Shown here: positions 34,342-47,308 of the stretch, in pieces
How the letters are laid out: the number at the start of each line of letters is the position of its first letter
How positions within the stretch are numbered: the first letter of the stretch is position 1
NCBI GenBank assembly: GCA_040394735.1
Contig: JBEBRR010000008.1
Span: 16,644 to 80,643 of the forward strand
Source of the DNA: Leadbetterella byssophila_A
GTDB taxonomy: Bacteria > Bacteroidota > Bacteroidia > Cytophagales > Spirosomataceae
Direction of reading: 5' to 3'
Length of the DNA: 64,000 nucleotides
The notes under the pieces: generated by a model
What the model was told of the DNA's origin: nothing
Databases searched by the model: none
The model's input: only the letters and a program-made list of their open reading frames with translations
Made by a program: the position numbers and the translations under genes

Positions 34342-34505
34342 CCGTGTATGTACTTTTTGTACTTTTTGAAAAGTTGCCGCAAAATAAAGGATACTTTGTT
34401 TTAATTTTTTATAAAAACTGCAAAAAAAGACTCAAATGCCGTTAAAACACAAAACAGAGGCTGAAAATCCTAAAATATTTTGAATACTTCTAAATAAGAA
34501 ACTTC

Positions 34506-34537
34506 TTGTTCCAATTGGAAATCAGTTTGTATTTTTG
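34506..34537 (+). promoter_or_regulatory. Promoter of the aconitase pair
   Basis: TTG (34506-34508) and TATTTTTG (34530-34537), 21 bp apart, fit the Bacteroidota -33/-7 consensus about 48 bp before the acnB start. Confidence 0.6.
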
Positions 34538-34584
34538 AGGGTTATTATTTAGTCTGCTTTTAACGTCGAACAAGACTTCCGTAT

Positions 34585-37356
<2,772 letters not shown>

Positions 37357-37381
37357 TGTTTAGAACTAAATTTTATACAAT

Positions 37382-39652
37382 ATGAAAGTATTTGATTTGG
37401 ATATGATAAAAGCGGTGTATGCCCGTATACCCGAAAGGGTGAATGCGGCTAAAGCCCTTTTAGGAAGACCCATGACCTTATCGGAGAAAATCCTTTATGC
37501 CCATCTTTGGGAAAACCTTCCCGGTAAGCCCTATGCGAGGGGAGTAGACTATGTAGACTTTGCCCCCGACCGGGTGGCGATGCAGGATGCCACAGCCCAG
37601 ATGGCGCTGCTGCAGTTTATGCAGGCCAAAAGAGAAAAGGTGGCGGTTCCTTCCACGGTGCATTGTGATCACCTGATCCAGGCCAGAGTCGGGGCGGCGG
37701 TCGATCTGAAGACGGCTACGGAAGCCAATAAGGAAGTATATGACTTTCTGTCTTCCGTATCCAACAAATACGGCATCGGCTTCTGGAAAGCCGGCGCCGG
37801 GATCATTCACCAGGTTGTACTCGAAAACTATGCCTTTCCCGGCGGGATGATGATCGGGACCGACTCCCATACTCCCAATGCGGGCGGTCTGGGGATGGTG
37901 GCTATCGGTGTGGGCGGTGCAGATGCCTGTGATGTGATGTCAGGCCTGGCCTGGGAACTGAAAATGCCTAAGCTGATCGGTGTGAAGCTGACCGGCACGC
38001 TCCGTGGCTGGGCGTCCCCCAAAGATATTATTCTGGAAGTAGCCGGGCGCCTTACGGTAAAAGGCGGCACGGGCGCTATTGTGGAGTATTTCGGTACCGG
38101 CGCCGACAAGCTTTCAGCTACCGGTAAAGGTACCATCTGTAACATGGGTGCGGAGATCGGCGCCACTACTTCTATTTTCGGATATGATAAGAAAATGGCC
38201 AAATACCTGATGGCTACCGGCAGAAGAAGCGTGGCCATCGGTGCTAACAGGATCAAAAATTACCTGAGACCGGACCAGGAGTGTATCGATAACCCGCATG
38301 AATATTATGACGAGGTGATCGAAATCAATCTCTCCCGGCTGGAACCACGGATCAACGGCCCGTTCACCCCGGATCTGGCCTGGCCGTTATCGAAATTCGC
38401 TGCTGCCGTGAGGAAAAACAAATGGCCGCAGGAGCTCTCGGTAGGGCTCATCGGTTCCTGTACCAACTCTTCTTATGAGGATCTGACACGGGCAGCATCC
38501 ATTGCTCAGCAAGCCATTGACAAACATATCAAAGCCAGGTCGGAATACACCATCACACCGGGCTCTGAGATGGTAAGGTTTACGGCTGAAAGAGACGGCT
38601 TACTGGATACTTTCGGAAAGATCGGCGGGGTAGTATTAGCCAATGCCTGCGGACCGTGTATCGGTCAATGGGCCCGCCACGGTGCCGAAAAGCAGGAGAG
38701 AAACTCTATTATCACTTCCTTTAACCGGAACTTTGCAAAAAGAGCTGACGGAAACCCGAATACTCACTCATTTGTAGCCTCTCCTGAGGTGGTGACGGCA
38801 ATGGCTATAGCCGGTGACCTTACGTTTAATCCTCAGAAAGATACGCTGGTCAACGAAAAAGGCGAACAGGTGAAGCTGGATCCCCCACTGGGCGTGGAGC
38901 TTCCCCCGTTAGGCTTTGACGTAATCGATGCGGGTTACCAGAAACCGGCCCGGAGCGGTAAAAATGTAAAAGTAAAGGTAAGTCCGAAGTCAGACCGGCT
39001 GCAGCTGCTGGATCCATTCCAGCCCTGGGAAGGTACTGACCTGACCGGCCTGAAGCTCCTGATCAAAGCCAAAGGAAAGTGTACCACCGACCATATCTCC
39101 ATGGCCGGACCGTGGTTAAAATACCGCGGTCACCTGGATAATATTTCCAATAACCTGCTGATCGGTGCGGTAAACTTCGCCAATGATGCCACCAATAAAG
39201 TAAAAAACCAGCTCACCGGGGAATATGGCGAGGTTCCGGCTACCCAACGGGCCTACAAAGCCGCCGGTATCGGGTCTATCGTTGTTGGCGATGAAAACTA
39301 CGGGGAAGGCTCTTCCAGAGAGCATGCAGCCATGGAGCCGCGTCACCTGGGCGTACGTGCCATTCTCGTAAAATCATTTGCCCGGATTCATGAGACCAAC
39401 CTGAAAAAACAGGGGATGCTGGCGCTTACCTTTGCCGACCCGTCTGATTACGACAAGATTCAGGAAGATGACACACTGGATATCATTGGCCTCACCACCT
39501 TTGCACCGGGCAGACCGCTGACCGTAGTGGCGCATCACAAAGATGGCTCAAAAGACGAGATCACGGTAAATCATACCTATAACGATGCCCAGATCAAGTG
39601 GTTTAAAGCAGGGGCCGCGCTGAATTTGATTGCACAGGGCGAGCAGGCCTGA
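37382..39652 (+). CDS. acn: Aconitate hydratase, mitochondrial-type AcnA class
   Basis: The 756-residue protein has the domain order of mitochondrial aconitase. Iron-sulphur ligands appear in 'GSCTNSSYED' and 'NACGPCIGQW'. The swivel domain has 'NYGEGSSREHAAMEPR'. It lies 25 bp after acnB, so the two isoforms are probably co-transcribed and end at the terminator at 39669-39697. In bacteria with both, one class is often more oxidant-stable. Confidence 0.95.
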   Translation: MKVFDLDMIKAVYARIPERVNAAKALLGRPMTLSEKILYAHLWENLPGKPYARGVDYVDFAPDRVAMQDATAQMALLQFMQAKREKVAVPSTVHCDHLIQARVGAAVDLKTATEANKEVYDFLSSVSNKYGIGFWKAGAGIIHQVVLENYAFPGGMMIGTDSHTPNAGGLGMVAIGVGGADACDVMSGLAWELKMPKLIGVKLTGTLRGWASPKDIILEVAGRLTVKGGTGAIVEYFGTGADKLSATGKGTICNMGAEIGATTSIFGYDKKMAKYLMATGRRSVAIGANRIKNYLRPDQECIDNPHEYYDEVIEINLSRLEPRINGPFTPDLAWPLSKFAAAVRKNKWPQELSVGLIGSCTNSSYEDLTRAASIAQQAIDKHIKARSEYTITPGSEMVRFTAERDGLLDTFGKIGGVVLANACGPCIGQWARHGAEKQERNSIITSFNRNFAKRADGNPNTHSFVASPEVVTAMAIAGDLTFNPQKDTLVNEKGEQVKLDPPLGVELPPLGFDVIDAGYQKPARSGKNVKVKVSPKSDRLQLLDPFQPWEGTDLTGLKLLIKAKGKCTTDHISMAGPWLKYRGHLDNISNNLLIGAVNFANDATNKVKNQLTGEYGEVPATQRAYKAAGIGSIVVGDENYGEGSSREHAAMEPRHLGVRAILVKSFARIHETNLKKQGMLALTFADPSDYDKIQEDDTLDIIGLTTFAPGRPLTVVAHHKDGSKDEITVNHTYNDAQIKWFKAGAALNLIAQGEQA

Positions 39653-39668
39653 AAGTCTGAACAGATTT

Positions 39669-39697
39669 ATCCCCGGCCTCCCGACCGGGGATTTTTT
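39669..39697 (+). terminator. Rho-independent terminator of the aconitase pair
   Basis: ATCCCCGG (39669-39676) pairs perfectly with 39685-39692 around an 8-nt loop and runs into six T's. Confidence 0.88.
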
Positions 39698-39805
39698 ATG
39701 CATATATATATGCCGCTCTCAAAAATATTTGCGGCAGAATGCTCTAAGAAAAACCATTGCCGGAATTACAACTTATAAAATCGACAAAAGAATTGCTCTA
39801 AAATT

Positions 39806-40846
39806 ATGTTCAAAAAACTACTCCTATGCTCACTAATCTCCCTCTCTGCACTGGGCCAGAACGAAGAGAAACACCTGAAAAACATCCGCCAGCTTACCTT
39901 TGGCGGCAATAATGCAGAAGCCTATTTCAGCCGTGATGACAAGCAGATCAGCTACCAGTCTGACAATACCCAATGGGGACTGCAATGTGACCAGATATTT
40001 GTAATGAACCTCAAAGAAGGGTTAAAGAATCCTGAAAAACGCCCCCAATACATCAGCACGGGGCTGGGCCGCACCACATGTGCTTTTTTTATGCCTGACG
40101 GCAGGCACGTGCTCTATGCCAGCACCCATGAAACGGGCGGACATGCCTGTCCCGTGCCTCCTCCTTCGGGAGGAAAATACCTGTGGCCTATTTATGACTC
40201 ATTTGATATTTATGTGGCTGACTTAAAAGGAAATATCAAAAAGAAACTTACAGACCACCCCGGCTATGACGCGGAGGCTACCGTTTCACCGGATGGAAAG
40301 AAAATAGTCTTTACAAGTACCCGGAACGGGGATCTGGACCTGTACATTATGGACATTGACGGGAGTAACGTGAAGCAGATCACCTATGAGCTGGGATACG
40401 ACGGAGGCGCATTCTTTTCTCCCGACAGCAAGAAAATAGTCTTCCGGTCTTCCCGGCCGAAGACTGAAGCGGAAATTGCCGAATACAAAGATTACCTCTC
40501 TAAAAACCTGGTGGCTCCAACCAACATGGAGATTTACACCTGTAATATTGACGGCTCAGACCTGAAGCAAATCACGAACCTGGGTAAAGCCAACTGGGCC
40601 CCGTATTATCATCCCGGTGGCAGGAAAATCATTTTTTCCTCTAACCATCATTCTGAACGGGGCTATGATTTCCAGCTCTATATCATCAATACAGACGGCA
40701 CAGGGCTTGAAAAGATAACCGGTCAAAGCATTTTTAATGCGTTCCCCATGTTTAGCTACGACGGCAAAAAACTGGTATTCAGCTCAAATCGGGATAACGG
40801 AGGAACCCGGGACACCAACTTATTTATTGCAGACTGGGTAGATTAA
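39806..40846 (+). CDS. Exported PD40/TolB-like beta-propeller protein
   Basis: The 346-residue protein has a signal peptide ending 'SLSALGQ' and repeated WD40-like (PD40) blades, such as 'AEATVSPDGKKIVFTSTRNGDLDLYIMD' in form, 'GAFFSPDSKKIVFRSSRP' and 'FPMFSYDGKKLVFSSNRD'. About five blades are visible. Such proteins bind partners or peptides in the periplasm. The function is not set by context: it stands alone after the aconitase terminator and converges on a fucosidase gene. Confidence 0.85.
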   Translation: MFKKLLLCSLISLSALGQNEEKHLKNIRQLTFGGNNAEAYFSRDDKQISYQSDNTQWGLQCDQIFVMNLKEGLKNPEKRPQYISTGLGRTTCAFFMPDGRHVLYASTHETGGHACPVPPPSGGKYLWPIYDSFDIYVADLKGNIKKKLTDHPGYDAEATVSPDGKKIVFTSTRNGDLDLYIMDIDGSNVKQITYELGYDGGAFFSPDSKKIVFRSSRPKTEAEIAEYKDYLSKNLVAPTNMEIYTCNIDGSDLKQITNLGKANWAPYYHPGGRKIIFSSNHHSERGYDFQLYIINTDGTGLEKITGQSIFNAFPMFSYDGKKLVFSSNRDNGGTRDTNLFIADWVD

Positions 40847-40940
40847 TCGTCATGACCTGATAGGTAAAAAGTAGCGAGGGTATACCGTAAAAAACTTACT
40901 CCGGAAGAAACATGACTGTCCGGATACATTTTAAACATTT

Positions 40941-43355
40941 TCACTGGCTCAAGGTCAGAAGGTATTGCTGTCCTTTCCGGGTTTTGATGGTTAAAGATTT
41001 CCCTGAAAGCGAGGTTCCCTGCAATTGCAAAGGATGATCATAAGCTATACGGCATGTTTCTCCTTTAAGCGAGGTAATTCTGCAGGAAACCAGCTTCCCG
41101 TCTTTCCATTCCAGGTCTGCCTCAAAATTTCCCCTGGCACGCAAACCCCGGATACGCCCTTCTTGCCAGGCAGAAGGCAGAGCCGGAAGCAATTGCAAAA
41201 CACCGGTGTGACTTTGTAGAAGCATTTCTGCCATACCGGCAGCTGCACCAAAATTTCCGTCGATCTGAAAAGGAGGATGTGCATCAAAAAGGTTGGGATA
41301 GGTGCCTCCGCCCGTCATTTTAACCGAGGTATCTGCCGGATTCATATAATTAAAGGCTTTTACCAGTATATTCTGGGCTCTGTCACCTTCTCTCAACCGG
41401 GCCCACCAGTTTACCTTCCAGGCCATGCTCCAGCCCGTACCTGCATCTCCCCGTTGTTCCAGGGTGACTTTTGCGGCGCGAACAAGTTTTTCATCTCCGG
41501 CAAGATCAACCTGAGTTCCCGGGAACAATCCGAAAAGGTGGGAAATATGCCTGTGCGTATCTTTGGGGTCGTCTGTATCTTCAAACCACTCCTGCAACTG
41601 GCCTGAACTGCCTACCTGGTACGGATAAAGCTTTGCCAGCTTCTCTTTTAAATTTTTACGAAACTCCCGGTCAGTATTCAATATTTCTGAAGATTTCAGT
41701 ACAGCTTCAAGAAGCTCCCGGGTAATGGCCAAATCCATTGTGCTTCCCCTGGTAATGGCATATTTTTTCTCTCCGTAAGCAAAGACATTTTCAGGAGAGG
41801 TGGAAGGCACTGTAACCCAATAGCCTGTTTCCGGGTCTTCAACGAGCCAGTCCATTAAAAACCGGGCAGCTCCTTTCATAAGCGGGTAAGCCGTTTTCTT
41901 CAAAAAACGCTTATCCTGAGAAAACAGGTAGTGTTCCCACAAATGCAAACTTAACCACGCCCCGCCCATCTGCCAGCAAAAAGCCTGGGGATAATAACTT
42001 TTATCACGGGCATAATCACCCACAGGGTGGGTAATAGCCCATAAATCGCTATTATGATGAGCTACCCAGCCTTCCTCTATTCCATAATTTATCCGTGCCG
42101 TTTTCGAGCCGTTCTGTGCCAGCTCACGGATAAAATCAAAAAGCGGTTGATGGCACTCGGCCAGGTTGGTGCTCTCCGCCGGCCAGTAATTCATCTCCGT
42201 ATTAATGTTAATGGTATAATTACTCCTCCAGGGCGGTTGCAGATGATCATTCCAGATACCCTGGAGGTTCATGGGTCTTCCGCCCTCCCGGGAGCCTGCA
42301 ATCATCAGGTAACGTCCGAATTGAAAATACTGGGTCTGCAGCTCATAGTCTGTGGGGTTTTCTGCAAACTGCCGTAATCTTTTATCCGTGGTCAGCGCCT
42401 TTGGCTTTTCAGGAGATCTGAGATAAAAGCTGACCCTGCCAAAAAGGTTCTGGTAATCGTTCAGGTGCCTTGCTTTCAGCGCATCATACTCTTTTATCTT
42501 TTTAAAAACCTGCCTGAGCTCTTCTGCCGGGTTTAGCGACGGGGCCTTATCAAATCCGTTAAAGCCCGTGGCCGCACCTATAACCAGCAGGGCTTCTGTA
42601 GCTCCGCTGACCATTAGCGTACTGTCTGTAACCGAAACGGTTCCGTCTGTTTCCCTGATCACCAGACGATTCTCAAATTTCATCCCGTTACCGTAGCTGA
42701 TCTGCTGAGGATAATAAGGCCTCGATGCCACATAACCGGGGGCTTCTCCTTTGAGGGTAAGGGCCCCGTTTCCTGCAGAAATTTTATGCTTCAGCTTACT
42801 GCTCAGCCGTACGGTAAATCCCAAAGCCCCGGGTCGGTCTGAGCTGAGCTTTATCAGCATTACCTTGTCAGGATAGCTAATGAAATACTCCCTTGTATAT
42901 TTTACTTTATCCAGGGTATATTCTACCGTGGCAATAGCGGTTGACAGATCCAGTGATCTTTTGTATTCCCCGGACTGCTCACTTTCAGGGTGATCAAAAT
43001 CCAGCCATACATCTGCCATAGGTAAATAGCCGGACGAATACGGCCCCTGCATTTTGCGCCACAGCGCCTCGGCCCGGTCATATTCCTTTTTAAAAATATG
43101 GTTTCTCAACTCCGGTAAAAGGGCAGCCGCACCGGGGTTATCGCCGTTTTTCGACTGGTTGGTCCAGAGCGTATTATCATTGAGTTGAATCCGTTCATTC
43201 CGTACCTTACCGAAAACCATTCCGCCCATTTTTCCATTTCCTAACGGAATGGCCTCCTCCCATATCCCGGCGGGCTTGTCGTACCACAGCTTCAGGCCGG
43301 ATTGGGCATAGCCACCGGATAAGCTCATAAAACATAACAGCAGGATTTTACGCAT
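40941..43355 (-). CDS. Glycoside hydrolase family 95 (alpha-L-fucosidase/galactosidase type)
   Basis: I chose the ATG at 43355, which opens a signal peptide ('LLLCFMSLSGGYAQ'); the longer frame from 43466 adds 37 residues without signal character. The 804-residue mature-frame protein has the GH95 N-terminal beta sandwich ('WEEAIPLGNGKMGGMVFG'), the (alpha/alpha)6 barrel and a C-terminal beta domain. Residues matching the AfcA active site are the two Asn in 'NINTEMNYWP', Glu in 'STSPENVF' and Asp in 'PPFQIDGNFG'. It would release terminal alpha-1,2-fucose or alpha-galactose from glycans, probably in the periplasm. No SusCD pair lies beside it. Confidence 0.93.
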   Translation of the reverse strand: MRKILLLCFMSLSGGYAQSGLKLWYDKPAGIWEEAIPLGNGKMGGMVFGKVRNERIQLNDNTLWTNQSKNGDNPGAAALLPELRNHIFKKEYDRAEALWRKMQGPYSSGYLPMADVWLDFDHPESEQSGEYKRSLDLSTAIATVEYTLDKVKYTREYFISYPDKVMLIKLSSDRPGALGFTVRLSSKLKHKISAGNGALTLKGEAPGYVASRPYYPQQISYGNGMKFENRLVIRETDGTVSVTDSTLMVSGATEALLVIGAATGFNGFDKAPSLNPAEELRQVFKKIKEYDALKARHLNDYQNLFGRVSFYLRSPEKPKALTTDKRLRQFAENPTDYELQTQYFQFGRYLMIAGSREGGRPMNLQGIWNDHLQPPWRSNYTININTEMNYWPAESTNLAECHQPLFDFIRELAQNGSKTARINYGIEEGWVAHHNSDLWAITHPVGDYARDKSYYPQAFCWQMGGAWLSLHLWEHYLFSQDKRFLKKTAYPLMKGAARFLMDWLVEDPETGYWVTVPSTSPENVFAYGEKKYAITRGSTMDLAITRELLEAVLKSSEILNTDREFRKNLKEKLAKLYPYQVGSSGQLQEWFEDTDDPKDTHRHISHLFGLFPGTQVDLAGDEKLVRAAKVTLEQRGDAGTGWSMAWKVNWWARLREGDRAQNILVKAFNYMNPADTSVKMTGGGTYPNLFDAHPPFQIDGNFGAAAGMAEMLLQSHTGVLQLLPALPSAWQEGRIRGLRARGNFEADLEWKDGKLVSCRITSLKGETCRIAYDHPLQLQGTSLSGKSLTIKTRKGQQYLLTLSQ

Positions 43356-43494
43356 ACAGAAAAGGAAGGTAATTGCTGACAAAAGTACTAACCGGGTACA
43401 AACGGCGCAAGGAATAATATTCGCACCAGTCTCCGGCCGGTGGTACTGTGCGCCGGATCGGTCCAAAAATTATCAGGAATCCGGCAAAATGATA

Positions 43495-43502
43495 TACTTT
43501 TG
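43495..43502 (+). promoter_or_regulatory. Bacteroidota -7 promoter element for the lipoprotein gene at 43527
   Basis: TACTTTTG matches TAnnTTTG, 24 bp before the ATG. Confidence 0.5.
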
Positions 43503-43526
43503 TAGAGGACAGAAAGAAACAGGACA

Positions 43527-44108
43527 ATGAAAGTATTATTATCAGCCTTATTAATTCTTGCAGTTATTTCCTGCGGTCAGAAAGAATCATCCCCGGACAA
43601 GGACTCTCCCGAAGCTCTTCTGGCATTTATTCCCCGGGGATATATGCTGAAAGATACCGCCCGTGGCGACCTGAACCTTGACGGGCTGAAAGACCTGATC
43701 CTGATTTTAAACAAGGAGGATGAGGAAAAAACTTCAGATATCATCGAAAACCCGGAGAAACGCTCTATGCTGATTCTGCTGGCACAGAAGAACAATACCT
43801 ATAAACAGGCCGCGAAAAATGAAAATGTGATCTACTGTTATGATTGCGGCGGAATGTTAGGGGATCCGTACCAGAGAATCATGGTACAGGATGGACAATT
43901 CACTGTTGAGCATTTTGGCGGAAGCTCCTGGCGGTGGGCAAGAACCATTACGTTTAAATACAGCCCGTCTGAAGATGACTGGTACCTGGCAGAAGATGCC
44001 CTGGTGAACAGCCATTCAAGTGACCCGGAAAACATCAATACTACCATCCGGACCGCCGATGACTTCGGTAAGGTCAGGTTTGAAAAATTTGATATTTATA
44101 AAGAATAG
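43527..44108 (+). CDS. Lipoprotein of unknown function
   Basis: The 193-residue protein has a lipoprotein signal with lipobox cysteine at residue 16 ('LAVISCGQ'). The body begins with an FG-GAP/EF-hand-like segment ('GDLNLDGLKDLILILN') and later has paired cysteines ('IYCYDCGGM') and 'EHFGGSSWRW'. I recognise it as a recurrent Bacteroidota lipoprotein pattern without an assigned function. It lies 78 bp before the sugar dehydrogenase gene in the same direction. Confidence 0.8.
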   Translation: MKVLLSALLILAVISCGQKESSPDKDSPEALLAFIPRGYMLKDTARGDLNLDGLKDLILILNKEDEEKTSDIIENPEKRSMLILLAQKNNTYKQAAKNENVIYCYDCGGMLGDPYQRIMVQDGQFTVEHFGGSSWRWARTITFKYSPSEDDWYLAEDALVNSHSSDPENINTTIRTADDFGKVRFEKFDIYKE

Positions 44109-44186
44109 AAGCTATTACAAAGAAACATTCTTAAAAATAAAGCCTATTTCCTATCTTTACTCATTCAATAACTAATCTGATAAAAA

Positions 44187-45335
44187 ATGAAAAATGCACT
44201 ATTGCTATTTTTTAGCTTTATGACGTTTACCTCATGTGCTCAACCCGCCGAGACCCAGCAGGAAGAAACCACTCCACCCGTGGGAGACGATTTCGAGCTG
44301 GCCACTGAAGTTATCCTGGGTGACAGAGGGGCTGTGTGGGGTTTTAAATTCCTCCCTGACGGGTCTATTATCTTTACGGAAAGATCCGGGAAAATTGGAA
44401 TATTTGCTAACGGTAAAGTAACTGAACTGTCAGGTGTTCCGAAGGTAGCCTACGAAAGCCAGGGAGGCTTACTGGATATCGCCTTGCATCCTGACTATGC
44501 CAATAACGGCTGGATATACACCACTTATCTTGAAAATGCGGGCGGAAATTCGAGAATGAACCTCATTCGCTTCAAAATCAAAAATAATGCACTCACTGAG
44601 ATTCAGAACCTGCATACCACTTCTTCTACCAACAAGTGGCGCGGACATAACGGCAGCCGGATCGTCTTTGACAATAACGGTTATCTTTTCTGGAGCGTGG
44701 GAGAAGGGGGCCCGTCCAGTCGCGGAGGGGCCAATTCTCCTAATAAAAATGCACAGAACGTGAAAGAATCATGGGGTAAAGTGCACCGCATGACTGATGA
44801 CGGCAAGGTTCCGGCTGACAACCCTGTTCTTCCCGGAAACTCCGCTCCTACTTCGGTATATTCTTATGGCCACAGAAACCCGCAGGGACTTGCCCTTAAC
44901 CCGGCTACCAATGAAATCTGGGAAACCGAGCACGGTCCGAGGGGCGGCGATGAACTTAACCTGATTAAAAAAGGAGACAATTATGGCTGGCCGCTGGTTT
45001 CCTACGGGATAAACTATGACGGAGCAGATATTTCCGGCAAAAAGCACACCGGCTATACTGAGCCTGCTTTCCAGTGGACCCCTTCTATCGGTGCCTGCGG
45101 ACTGGCTTACCTGACCTCTGATCAGTACGGCAGCTGGAAAGGCAGCTTCTTTGCCGGCGGACTGGCCCTGAATCATGTGTCAAGAATCTATTTTGAAAAC
45201 GGCACGGCGAAAGAAGAGGTGATCCTGAAAGATGTAGGCCGGGTAAGGGATGTGATTCAGGGGCCCGACGGCTACCTTTATCTTTCTCTTGAAGGCCCCG
45301 GCAGGATTGTAAAGGTAGTTCCGAAAAAGAAATAA
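44187..45335 (+). CDS. PQQ-dependent sugar dehydrogenase (soluble GDH/Asd type), lipoprotein
   Basis: The 382-residue six-bladed propeller matches soluble aldose sugar dehydrogenases: 'DIALHPDYANNGWIYTTYL', 'RGHNGSRIVFDNNGYLFWSVGE' in form, 'SYGHRNPQGLALNP' and 'ETEHGPRGGDELNLI'. The N-terminus is a lipoprotein signal ('FTSCAQP'), so it sits in the periplasm or outer membrane. It would oxidise aldoses using PQQ. PQQ synthesis genes are not in the window, so the cofactor may be imported or made elsewhere. Confidence 0.9.
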   Translation: MKNALLLFFSFMTFTSCAQPAETQQEETTPPVGDDFELATEVILGDRGAVWGFKFLPDGSIIFTERSGKIGIFANGKVTELSGVPKVAYESQGGLLDIALHPDYANNGWIYTTYLENAGGNSRMNLIRFKIKNNALTEIQNLHTTSSTNKWRGHNGSRIVFDNNGYLFWSVGEGGPSSRGGANSPNKNAQNVKESWGKVHRMTDDGKVPADNPVLPGNSAPTSVYSYGHRNPQGLALNPATNEIWETEHGPRGGDELNLIKKGDNYGWPLVSYGINYDGADISGKKHTGYTEPAFQWTPSIGACGLAYLTSDQYGSWKGSFFAGGLALNHVSRIYFENGTAKEEVILKDVGRVRDVIQGPDGYLYLSLEGPGRIVKVVPKKK

Positions 45336-45344
45336 GGTGACCGG

Positions 45345-45378
45345 TTCAGTTCCCGGTTACGTATAACCGGGAACTGAA
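45345..45378. terminator. Strong hairpin between convergent genes
   Basis: A perfect 15-bp stem (TTCAGTTCCCGGTTA at 45345-45359 with 45364-45378) around a 4-nt loop follows the sugar dehydrogenase stop by 9 bp. The T tract is short, so it may act as a weak intrinsic terminator or as an RNA-end stabiliser. Confidence 0.7.
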
Positions 45379-45442
45379 TTTATGCAATCTGCCCATAAAT
45401 TCTCAGATCTTCCCCTCCCGCTCACAATCAGGTGACACCAGA

Positions 45443-47251
45443 CTAGCTCTCATTCTCCAGGAATTCCCGGATCCGCCTCGCCTTATCTTTTCCCAGCACC
45501 TTTACCAGTTCCTCATCGGTAGCTGCTTTTATATTCCCGATGGTCTTGAAATAGGACAGCACCTTGGTGGCCGTGGTCTTACCGATGCCGGGAGCCGACT
45601 CCAGGCTGCTGATCAGGAAATTCTTTGAACGCCGGTTACGGTGGTGAGTGATGCCAAAGCGGTGGGCCTCATCGCGGCATCGCTGAATAAGTTTAAGCGA
45701 CTCTGATTTCTTATCAATATAAATGGGTAGCGAATCTTCCGGAAAATAAATCTCTTCCAGTCGCTTGGCAATACCTATAATGGGGACCTTTCCGTAAAGC
45801 CCCAGTTGTTTAAGCGCATCGCAGGCGGCAGAAAGCTGCCCTTTGCCACCGTCTATAATAATAAGATCCGGAAGGGCGTTCCCGTTTTCCACCAGCCGGG
45901 CATATCTTCTGCCCACCACTTCGCGCATGGTAGCAAAATCATCAGGACCTTCTACCGTACGGGGAATAAAATGGCGGTAGTTCTTAGGCGAAGGCTGCCC
46001 GTTAATAAAGCAAACCATAGCTGACACCGGGTTGGTGCCCTGGATATTGGAATTATCAAAGCATTCGATATGCCGCGGAAGCGTGGGAAGCCGAAGGTCA
46101 TTCTTCATTTTGATCAGCACCCGGTCGCGCTTATTGTTGTTTCCTGTCCGCGCAATAGCCTCCTTCTCCGCCTTCTCGTGCCGGTAGAAGATCACATTAC
46201 GAAGCGACATTTCCACCAGTTTTTTCTTGTCGCCGGTCTGAGGTACAATAATATTAGCTTTAAAATCGATATCCGGCCGGATATTGCTGATAATCTCCCG
46301 GGCACTGCTTTCGTAGGTGGTCCGAAGGTCCAGCATAATTATACTCAGAATCTCTTCGTCCGGCTCATTCAGGCACTTTTTCACTTCCAGCGTCTGGGTC
46401 TGGATAATAGAACCGTTAATAATTTTCAGGTAATTGATATAGGCGGCGGTTTCATCCGACTGGATAGTAAAGACATCAGCATCCCGGATAGTAGGTGTCA
46501 CTACGGTGGCTTTGGCCTGGTAATTATCCAGGAAATCAAGCTTCATTTTGTACTTGTGCGCTTCCTCGAAAGCCATTTTAGATGCCGAAAATTCCATATT
46601 TTCCTGGAAATAGCGCCTGGCAGGCCCGAGGTTTCCTTTCAGTATGTCATGCACCTGTGCAATCTCCTTCATGTAGTCTTCTTCATTCTGCAGGCCTTCA
46701 CAGGGGCCCTTGCAGTTTCCGATGTGATATTCCAGGCACACCTTGAATTTCCCCGCCTCCACATTTTCCCTGCTCAGGTTATACTTGCAGGTCCGGATCG
46801 TATACAACTGCGAAAACATATCCAGCAGGGCATACATGGGTTTGGCGCTTACATAAGGGCCATACATTTTACCCTTTTCCCGGTCTTCGATCCTGCGGGT
46901 GGAGATCACCCTTGGAAAACGCTCATTCGTCACACAGATATAGGGATAGGTCTTATCATCCCGCAGCAGGATATTGTATTTGGGCTGGTGTTCTTTGATA
47001 AGGTTATTTTCCAGCAAAAGGGCATCCCATTCGGTGGGAACAATGGTGTATTCCAGCCGGTGAATGCTTTCTACCAGCTTCCGGGTCTTGCGATCGGCCC
47101 GGTCATAGTTATGAAAATAACTGCTGATGCGGTTCCGGAGGTTTTTGGCCTTACCTACATAGATGATCTGTCCTTCCTCATTGAAGTATTTATAGATACC
47201 CGGTTCGGATGGAAGTAAAGGCAGAACACTTTTATATTCAAATCTGATCAT
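45443..47251 (-). CDS. uvrC: Excinuclease ABC subunit C
   Basis: The 602-residue nuclease makes the dual incisions of nucleotide-excision repair. In order it has a GIY-YIG domain at the N-terminus ('GIYKYFNEEGQIIYVGKAKN'), a UVR motif near 205-240, the RNase H-like nuclease ('IECFDNSNIQGTNPVSAMV', 'LIIIDGGKGQL') and a C-terminal helix-hairpin-helix pair ('SAPGIGKTTATKVLSYF'). Length is normal for the family. It converges on the sugar dehydrogenase gene. Confidence 0.97.
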   Translation of the reverse strand: MIRFEYKSVLPLLPSEPGIYKYFNEEGQIIYVGKAKNLRNRISSYFHNYDRADRKTRKLVESIHRLEYTIVPTEWDALLLENNLIKEHQPKYNILLRDDKTYPYICVTNERFPRVISTRRIEDREKGKMYGPYVSAKPMYALLDMFSQLYTIRTCKYNLSRENVEAGKFKVCLEYHIGNCKGPCEGLQNEEDYMKEIAQVHDILKGNLGPARRYFQENMEFSASKMAFEEAHKYKMKLDFLDNYQAKATVVTPTIRDADVFTIQSDETAAYINYLKIINGSIIQTQTLEVKKCLNEPDEEILSIIMLDLRTTYESSAREIISNIRPDIDFKANIIVPQTGDKKKLVEMSLRNVIFYRHEKAEKEAIARTGNNNKRDRVLIKMKNDLRLPTLPRHIECFDNSNIQGTNPVSAMVCFINGQPSPKNYRHFIPRTVEGPDDFATMREVVGRRYARLVENGNALPDLIIIDGGKGQLSAACDALKQLGLYGKVPIIGIAKRLEEIYFPEDSLPIYIDKKSESLKLIQRCRDEAHRFGITHHRNRRSKNFLISSLESAPGIGKTTATKVLSYFKTIGNIKAATDEELVKVLGKDKARRIREFLENES

Positions 47252-47308
47252 AGGAAAAGCAGGAAATAATCCCGCCCTAAAATTAACATAAAAGTTTCAT
47301 ATGGCCTT

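Noticed and set aside
46070..47218. 382-residue plus-strand open frame inside uvrC
   Set aside because: It is antisense to a full-length uvrC with all domains intact.
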